Assembly: GCA_026225945.1 (NCBI GenBank)
Contig: JAMJFZ010003581.1
Location: forward strand, 8,716,001-8,780,000
Source: Cricetomys ansorgei
Lineage: Eukaryota > Chordata > Mammalia > Rodentia > Nesomyidae
Reading direction: 5' to 3'
Length of the DNA: 64,000 bases
In this document: positions 57,691 to 64,000 of the stretch, one piece after another
How the letters are laid out: each line of letters opens with the position of its first letter
Numbering within the stretch: the first letter of the stretch is position 1
Translations under genes and position numbers: made by a program
The notes under the pieces: generated by a model
Told to the model about the DNA's origin: nothing
Databases searched by the model: none
Seen by the model: the letters and a program-made list of their open reading frames with translations, nothing else

Positions 57691-58564
57691 AAAAGCCATA
57701 GAGTCAACAGGCTACAGGGACACAGTAGAGCCCAGAATGAACAAGATGGGCCCACAGGCACTTTGGGTCAGATCCTGAACAGTGTCTGGCTAGTATTTCC
57801 AAGCACTTAGTAATCCATTCTTCCCTGACCCCCACCCTTCAAGAGACACAGGAGGCGGGAAACCCATCTTGGATGCGGACAAGCAACTGCACAGAGAAGT
57901 TAAGCGTCTTGCTTCTTTTCACACAGTTTAGCTGGCAGGCTGATGGGCTGTTGGGCCCCAAAGCAGTTCACCGATTTGTTTTCGTCCTCTGATTGAGTGT
58001 CCAGAGAGCAGTCCCATGTGGACAAGCTGTGCAGCTTTGTTTTTGCTGGGCTCCTTTCTGACTGCTATTTCTTCGTCTGCCATCCCTCCCTCACGGTAGC
58101 CAATACTAGCTAAGTGCTTACTATATGCTGAATAGCATCTCTTTGTGTGTTCTCGCAGCCCAGCCAGGCGGCGGGAGGTGGGGAGGATGTGCTGAGGCTC
58201 AGACACAGGTCTTACACATGCTAGGCAAGTACTTGTCACCGAGCTCCAACCCCATCCATTATTATGCCTCTCAAATGAGGAAACCGAGGCACACGGTATT
58301 TGGGGATAGAGCCTAGCCTGCTTCGAGAAGGCTTATGAGAGAGATAATAGAAAGTCCTGCTCCATGCCAGGCAGGCCATAGATCCTTATGAGTGATAGCT
58401 GCTTGTTTCATAATGTTAGCATCATTTTCTAGCCTATACTCCTTGGGGTGGGCACAAGGGTTATCCAAAACCAGTCTTGGTTTCTTTCCTTGTCATCTGC
58501 TTATGGCTCCATTTTAAACATACACACACACACACACTCGCTCCTCCCAGCCCCTCTCTCTCTC

Positions 58565-59125
58565 TCCTTTTTTTGAGACAAGGCCTTACTATATAGTTCT
58601 GGCTGACCTGAAACTCACTTTGTAGACTAGGTTGGTCATGAATTCACAGAGCCTGCCTCTGACTCTCTGGTGCTGGTATTAGAGTTGTGTGCTCCAACAC
58701 TCTTTTTTCCTTTGTTTGTTTGTTTGTTTGTTTGAGACAGGATTTCTCTGTTTACCCCTGGCTGTCCTCAAATTCACTCTGTAGACCAGGCTGACCTCTA
58801 AATCACAGAGATCTTCTTGCCTCTGCTCTGGAGTGCTGGGATTAAAAGCATGCACAACTACCTCCTGGCTTCATCCGTCTATCTATCTGTCTATCTATCT
58901 ATCTGTCTAAATATCTAAATATATTGTCTCACATAGCCCAAGCTATCTTCAAGCCTGCTCTATAGCCAAGGGTGATCTTGAATTTCTGGTCCTCCTCCCT
59001 CCCCGTCCCAAATTCTGAGATTACAGGCATACACTACCACATGTGGTTTGTGTGGTGCTGCAGATCGAACCCAGGACGTGGTGTGTTTGCTAAGCTGAAT
59101 ATTCTACCATGCAGCCCCAGTCCCA
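58565..59125. repeat. SINE cluster and (TCTA)n
   Basis: B1-like - (58565-58705), (TTTG)n at about 58708-58735, B1 - (58725-58870), (TCTA)n at about 58878-58910 and a B4 - (58925-59125) whose ID-like part includes 'ctaccatgcagccccag'. Confidence 0.8.
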
Positions 59126-60074
59126 CAACCCTTTTCTTCTAGAATAAAAATAGACCAGCAAGTTCTGGCCTGTGGGGAGAAGGCTGGACAGAGTTCTCCA
59201 AGTTGGGGCAATCCCAGAAACTCCCAATTCTGGCCCCAGTGTTTTCTGCTCCAACTCACCCTCCCTCCTGTTCTCTCTCTAGGCTGCTTCTCCCTGCCCC
59301 TCCCTTGGGCTCCGGGAGTTCTGGGAAAGGAAGTCAGGGCTGGGGCCTCAGACAGATGCAGGCCTTGAGCATCAACTTAAGCTCCAGCTGGAGGAGGGGG
59401 GCCCTGCCAGGGGAGGAAAGGGCACCTGTGGGTCCGTCCTGTCTGCCTGTCCACTGAAGCTTTCTGTGTGCTGTCACAGAGTCTTTCCTGAGCCCTAGCT
59501 TATGGAGCTCGCTGTGCTAGTTCTCAGAGTCCACTTTGAGTAAGACCCCCGGGAGGGTTGCTTCTCTAGCCGGTGAACAGACTTAAGTTGGCTTGTGGAG
59601 TTCGAGGAGAGGACCGTTTCCTCCCGGCAGCTGGCTCAGAAGTTCAAGGCTGCTTTTCTTTCCTCTCAGCTCTATCCTCATCCTAAGACTCATCCCCTAC
59701 AGACCCATGGACCACAATGGGAAGGATCTTGGGGTCACAGGCCCTCAAACACACTAGGTGACGGCATCAGCGAAGGTGTAAAACGTTCTCTAAACCCTCC
59801 TTTCTTTCCAGTCAGCTGGTCCATGCTGGTCCTAGGGACAGCATCCATCTTTTCTTTGATTGACTTAGCTTCTGCACATAAGATGAGTTGAATTTTCCTC
59901 CTTAGATCTCTGGATTTCTGAAGAGTTAGTCTTTCTGAAGTTGGCCCAGACTTGGTATAACCACTAAACTTGAACTTGGTGCTTCTAGGTGGTCCTTGGA
60001 CACAGCTGCTGAGAGTCCCTTAGGGTGTTCTCATGAGAATATACTGTGTGAATTTCTTTCTTTAAAAAACAAAA
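59126..60074. other. Unannotated stretch
   Basis: Moderate GC, free of SINEs. Open frames of 84 and 98 codons on the plus strand (59203-59457, 59595-59891) have no recognisable domain. Confidence 0.5.
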
Positions 60075-61105
60075 AACATGGGCAAGGCAGTGGTAACTCA
60101 CACCTTTAATCCCAGCACTCTGGAGGCAGAGGCAGGCAGATCTCTGTGAGTTCGAGGCCAGCCAGGTCTACAGAGTGAGTTCAAAGACAATCAGGGCTTC
60201 ACAGAGAAAACCTGTCTCAAAAAAAAAAAAAAAAAAAAAAAACCAGTAATAAGCCAGGTGGTGGTGGTGTACACTGGAAGCAGAGGCAGGCAGATCTTTG
60301 TGAGTTCAAGGCCAGCCTGGTCTACAGATCGAGCGAGTCCCACAACAGCCAGAGTTAGAAAAGAGAAACCCTTCCTTGAAAAAAAAAAAAAAGAAAGAAA
60401 GAAAAACACCACAATAGTAAATAAAAGCATTTATATATTTGTGTGTTGGTGAATGCGCATGTATGGGCGTGTGCTCAGAGGTCAGAGGACAACATGCACA
60501 AGGTAGTTTTCTCCCAGGGTTCAAACTCAGGTTGTTAGTAAATAAATTTATAATAAACATGCATATTTATGAACTCAGTTCTTACTTATTCTTCACACGA
60601 ATACTATGAGGAGCTGGAGGGGTTAGTAGAGAGCTGGCATAGATACCTCTGTATCTATTCCAGTACCACGTGAAACTGGATATGAATGCATAACTACAAT
60701 CCCACACAGAAGCAGGAGGATCAGAAGTTCAAGGTCACTCTTGGACTTTAGGCCAGCCTAGAATACGTAGGACCCTATCTCAGAAAAGAAAAAAAATCAA
60801 ACAAAAGGCTGACTGATAGCTCGGTCAGTGAAGTGTTCGGCTCACAACCATGGAGGCCTGAGTTTGATCCTCACAACAGGTGTGAAATGCCTTACATGAC
60901 ATCAGGTGCTGGGGAGGCAGACACAGGACCCCGAGGACTCCCTGGCCAGCCAGTCTTGTCCAGTTGGCAATCTCCAAGCCGTGAGAGACCCTGCCTCAAA
61001 GAAAGTGATGGCCTTCCTGGAGTTGACACTAAGGATTGTCCTGTGGCCACCACATGTGTACACATATGTGCGCACAGAACGATCCAGAACTGTGAGGCTT
61101 TTTTA
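60075..61105. repeat. SINE cluster (two B1, B3-like, B4-like)
   Basis: B1 + (60075-60240) with an A-run of about 24, directly followed by B1 + (60248-60410) with (GAAA)n tail; a B3-like - piece (60420-60545); and B4-like + (60660-61105, with 'gatagctcggtcagtgaagt'). Confidence 0.75.
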
Positions 61106-62084
61106 CCTCACACACAAAGAAGTGGAAGTATAGAAGCCAAGCAACTTAAACCAAAGTCAGTATTGGGAGCAGAAGAGGGCCTTAGTGGCATACAGCATTC
61201 AGAAGGCAGAACCAGGTAGATCTCTACGAATTGGAGGCCAGCTTGATTGGCATGTGTATGTACCCACCCATCATGGGGAGTGTGAGATGAAACCAGGCTT
61301 CCTATTGAGACAGTGCTAGTCTTAGGACTAGTAGAGCAGAGGATTAGGGCCCCTGAAACTGATTGTGAGTGACATGCACATGTGTTTTGGAAGTATGTAT
61401 TGTCCCCCGCCCCCAATCCTGAGCATGCCAGGGCCTACTGGCATCCTGGATCCCTTACATTGCCCCAACAATATCCACTGAGCCAAACCAGATGGAACCA
61501 GGATGGCCTGGTCTTGCCCCAACAGACAAGTCAGGTGTCACAGAGGACCCAGGAAGCAGGAGTGGGTGGTGGTGGATATGGGCCGTGCTAGGTGGGGCTG
61601 GGGCTCTGACCTATCTGTGGAGCCCTGGATGAATCAGCCTGACCACAGACACCCAACTGAAATGAGGGTACAAACATTTTCTTCTGACTCCCCCTCCAAC
61701 GTTCATTTTCTTTTTCCTTGCTCTTTCCCAGCACAGTGTGACTGGGGTGTGGCACTGGGGCAGGAGCTGATGGCACAACTCAAGCTCATGGTTAAGCCGG
61801 GTTCTGGGGCTGAACTGGTGACTTGACCTTTGAGGAAGGTTTGAGGACTCCCATAGTTCGCCTAGAAATGGGCAGCTGCCCTGCCTACAGTGATTGCCAC
61901 ATGCCCCATCCAGAGAACAGGGCTGCATAGGTATAGGGCTCAGCCACCTAAGACAGTCATCCAGCAACATCTAAAATACATAGCCTTTGAAAGCATTCAT
62001 TTGTCTGTTCTTCATGTACAGTGGTGTTATGACACATTCAGTGTTGGGTTCTAAGTCAGTGAAAAATCAAACATCAGAGAGCTA
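61106..62084. other. Unannotated stretch
   Basis: A B1-like fragment at about 61170-61240; otherwise no gene or repeat recognised. Confidence 0.5.
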
Positions 62085-63805
62085 CTATTACAGGACTGCA
62101 GAGTGATTCGGTGATTAAGAGTATGTGCTGTTCTTCTATAGTACAATTCCCAGCACCCAAGTCAAGCGGTCACAGCCTGTAACTCCGGTTCCCAAGGGAT
62201 CTGATGCCCTCTTCTGGTCTTTCTGGGCACTGTACCCACATGCAAATATAAGTACACATACACATTAAGTAACAAATCTTAACAACCACCCCCCCACCAC
62301 CTCAAAAAACACACTATTAAAGCCAGGCACGATGACCTACTCCTGTAAACTCAGTACTTGGAAGGCAAAGGCAGGAGGATCAGGAGGGAGTTCAAGGTCA
62401 TCCTAGGCTCTACAGTGAGTTGGAGATCAGCCTGGAGCACTTGAGATGCTATATAAAAGAAACAGCCCCCTCTCCAAAAAACCATTATTAAATGGCCTCA
62501 GTCTTCTCATACAACCTGGTTTGCATGCTTTTACGCTGTGTAAGCATCTGCAGCACGGCTGGTTTTCTCTGGGATACCAGCTGAGTCTTTGTTTGAATCT
62601 TGTGTTGAACAACAGTGAACCAACAATGCATAGGCTTCTTTGATCCACTGTAGTCTTCTCCAGTTGCATGCGTCACTGTTAAATGTTCATGTTTAGGAGT
62701 TCACTATGCACTCTTTTTGGTTTAGCAGGGCCACAAGAAGGGTTTGTGTGACAGTCTTGTGGGAATTTGGAGGAAGGATTGGTTACTTTTGCACAATGTT
62801 AGGCAGGTTAACCAGGAATTTCCTCTCACTCGAAAGTGTTATGTGAGGAAATCAAAGAAGAGAGGTTTGGTTTTGTGTTTCATGCTGGCCTGTCCCCTGC
62901 TCCCGTGCTAGGGAATCAAACCAAGTGTCTAACCCCTGCTAGACAAGTTCTACCACTGAGCCATACCCCCAGCCCCAAGAAGAGGTTTTGGTGAAAAATC
63001 GTTCAAGAGCAGTTTTCGGTTTTGGTTTTCTGAGACAGCATCTCTTTGTAGTCTAGGCTAGCCTTCAACTCCTTATGTATCCCAGGCCTTTCTCAAATTC
63101 ATAGGTCCAAGTACTGGGATTGTAGGTATGTACACCACCAAGTCCGGGGTGGTTAAGGAACAGTTTTTAAAAGGCAGTTAAAAAAAAAAGCTAGGTGTCC
63201 TGTAGAATTCCTGTAATCCCTATAAACTCAGCTCTAAGAGCTAGAGGACTGAGAATCAGGAGTTCAAGGGCAGCTTCAGGTACCTGAGACCTTGTTTCAG
63301 AAGACTGAAGGAAATGCATTTAGGTTACAGAGCAATACCCTGTCCACAAAAGCAACAACAATTAAAAGATACATATTAAAATCAGTTTTCTAGCTGGGAG
63401 CAGTGGTGGCCCATGCCTTTAATCCCAGAACTCAGGAGGCAGAGGCAGGCAATCTCTGATTTCCAGGCCAGCCAGAGCTACATAATGAAACCCTATGTCA
63501 AAACAAACAAACAAATACAATAATATGAGTAGTTTTCTGACTGTGCCAAATTTTTAGCAAAACCCATATTATAGAAATAATCACCTTTCTCTCTTATTTC
63601 GATGGCAATTATTGGGCTCATTTCTTATCCTCTTTGTGCGATGTTACTGATTATTCCTTAAAAAGTAGTTTCTAGCCTTATAATCATCATTATTTCTGTG
63701 ACAACAATTATCCCTCCTCCCCTTGGTGCTGGGGATTGACCCAGGGCCTTACACATAGCTGGATGTGCACTCTACCACTGACAGGCATCCCCAGCCTTTT
63801 GCTTG
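62085..63805. repeat. SINE cluster (B2, B1-like, ID, B1)
   Basis: B2 + (62085-62290), B1-like + (62318-62470), ID-like - (62880-62985, 'taccactgagccataccccc'), B1-like - (63015-63160), B1-like + (63188-63355), B1 + (63388-63515) and ID-like - (63708-63802). The 62.49-62.87 kb part contains no recognisable feature. Confidence 0.75.
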
Positions 63806-63828
63806 TTTATTTTGCTTTGTTTTGGGAT

Positions 63829-63829
63829 G

Positions 63830-63876
<47 letters not shown>

Positions 63877-63880
63877 GGGG
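63829..63880. repeat. (TG)n(AG)n microsatellite
   Basis: About 11 TG units run into about 12 GA units, then a G run. Confidence 0.95.
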
Positions 63881-64000
63881 ATTGATTTAAAGGCTGGTCT
63901 TGAAAGCCTCCTGTCTTCTGAATGCTGAGATTTCAGGTGTGTGACATTGAGAACAGCTAGCCCTTGGTATTTTAGGGAGCATCTCATTGTGTGGTCCTAA

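Noticed and set aside
1..64000. Search by eye for CRISPR arrays, tRNA, rRNA and snRNA genes
   Set aside because: None found. tRNA-like boxes all belong to SINE heads (B2, B3, ID), and direct repeats are microsatellites, minisatellites or SINEs.

Overview
This window is mammalian nuclear DNA from a muroid rodent. It is full of B1, B2, B3, B4 and ID-type SINEs, Lx-like L1 fragments and degenerate LTR elements, and its genes have introns with GT-AG junctions. The shape of the B2 copies (tRNA-like head, a body ending in repeated CATACACATAAAATAAA-like tails) fits rat or cricetids (hamster, vole, deer mouse) better than young mouse B2. A cricetid is my best guess, but the species is not proven. 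I see no prokaryotic, CRISPR or operon structure.

Layout. 1-4290: intergenic DNA with old SINEs. 4290-5110: a CpG island with a tandem array of GC boxes, ending in the first coding exon of Tram2 (+ strand, 40 codons, intact splice donor). 5104 to about 33900: no further coding exon found. This stretch holds ordinary-looking single-copy DNA (5.1-10.1 kb), an LTR (11.65-12.21 kb), a minisatellite (14.76-15.02 kb), a broken class II endogenous retrovirus gag/protease-dUTPase fragment (16.4-17.8 kb), a solo LTR inside a B2 (19.8-20.46 kb), a nested pair of L1s (21.0-22.8 kb), an antisense L1 (26.9-30.5 kb) and two unnamed repeat families that each occur more than once. 33930-47990: the complete Taf8 gene on the minus strand. 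It has nine coding exons, all reading frames and splice sites are intact, and it predicts 307 aa. 48.0-64.0 kb: SINE-dense DNA upstream of the Taf8 promoter with no coding exon I can support. In human, CCND3 lies divergently upstream of TAF8, so this may be the Ccnd3 upstream region.

The two genes are not functionally linked. TRAM2 is an ER membrane protein of the Sec61 translocon neighbourhood. TAF8 is a histone-fold subunit of TFIID that pairs with TAF10. Their placement is the most interesting point: in human they are about 10 Mb apart on 6p, and in mouse they are on different chromosomes (from memory). Here Taf8 sits only 31 kb downstream of Tram2 exon 1, in the position and span where Tram2 intron 1 should be. 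This implies a lineage-specific rearrangement, a duplicated orphan Tram2 first exon, a nested gene or an assembly join. The other good observations are an imperfect hairpin of about 180 bp in Taf8 intron 5, a Taf8 exon 8 donor that overlaps an alternative stop codon, and ZNF143- and YY1-like sites in the Taf8 promoter.
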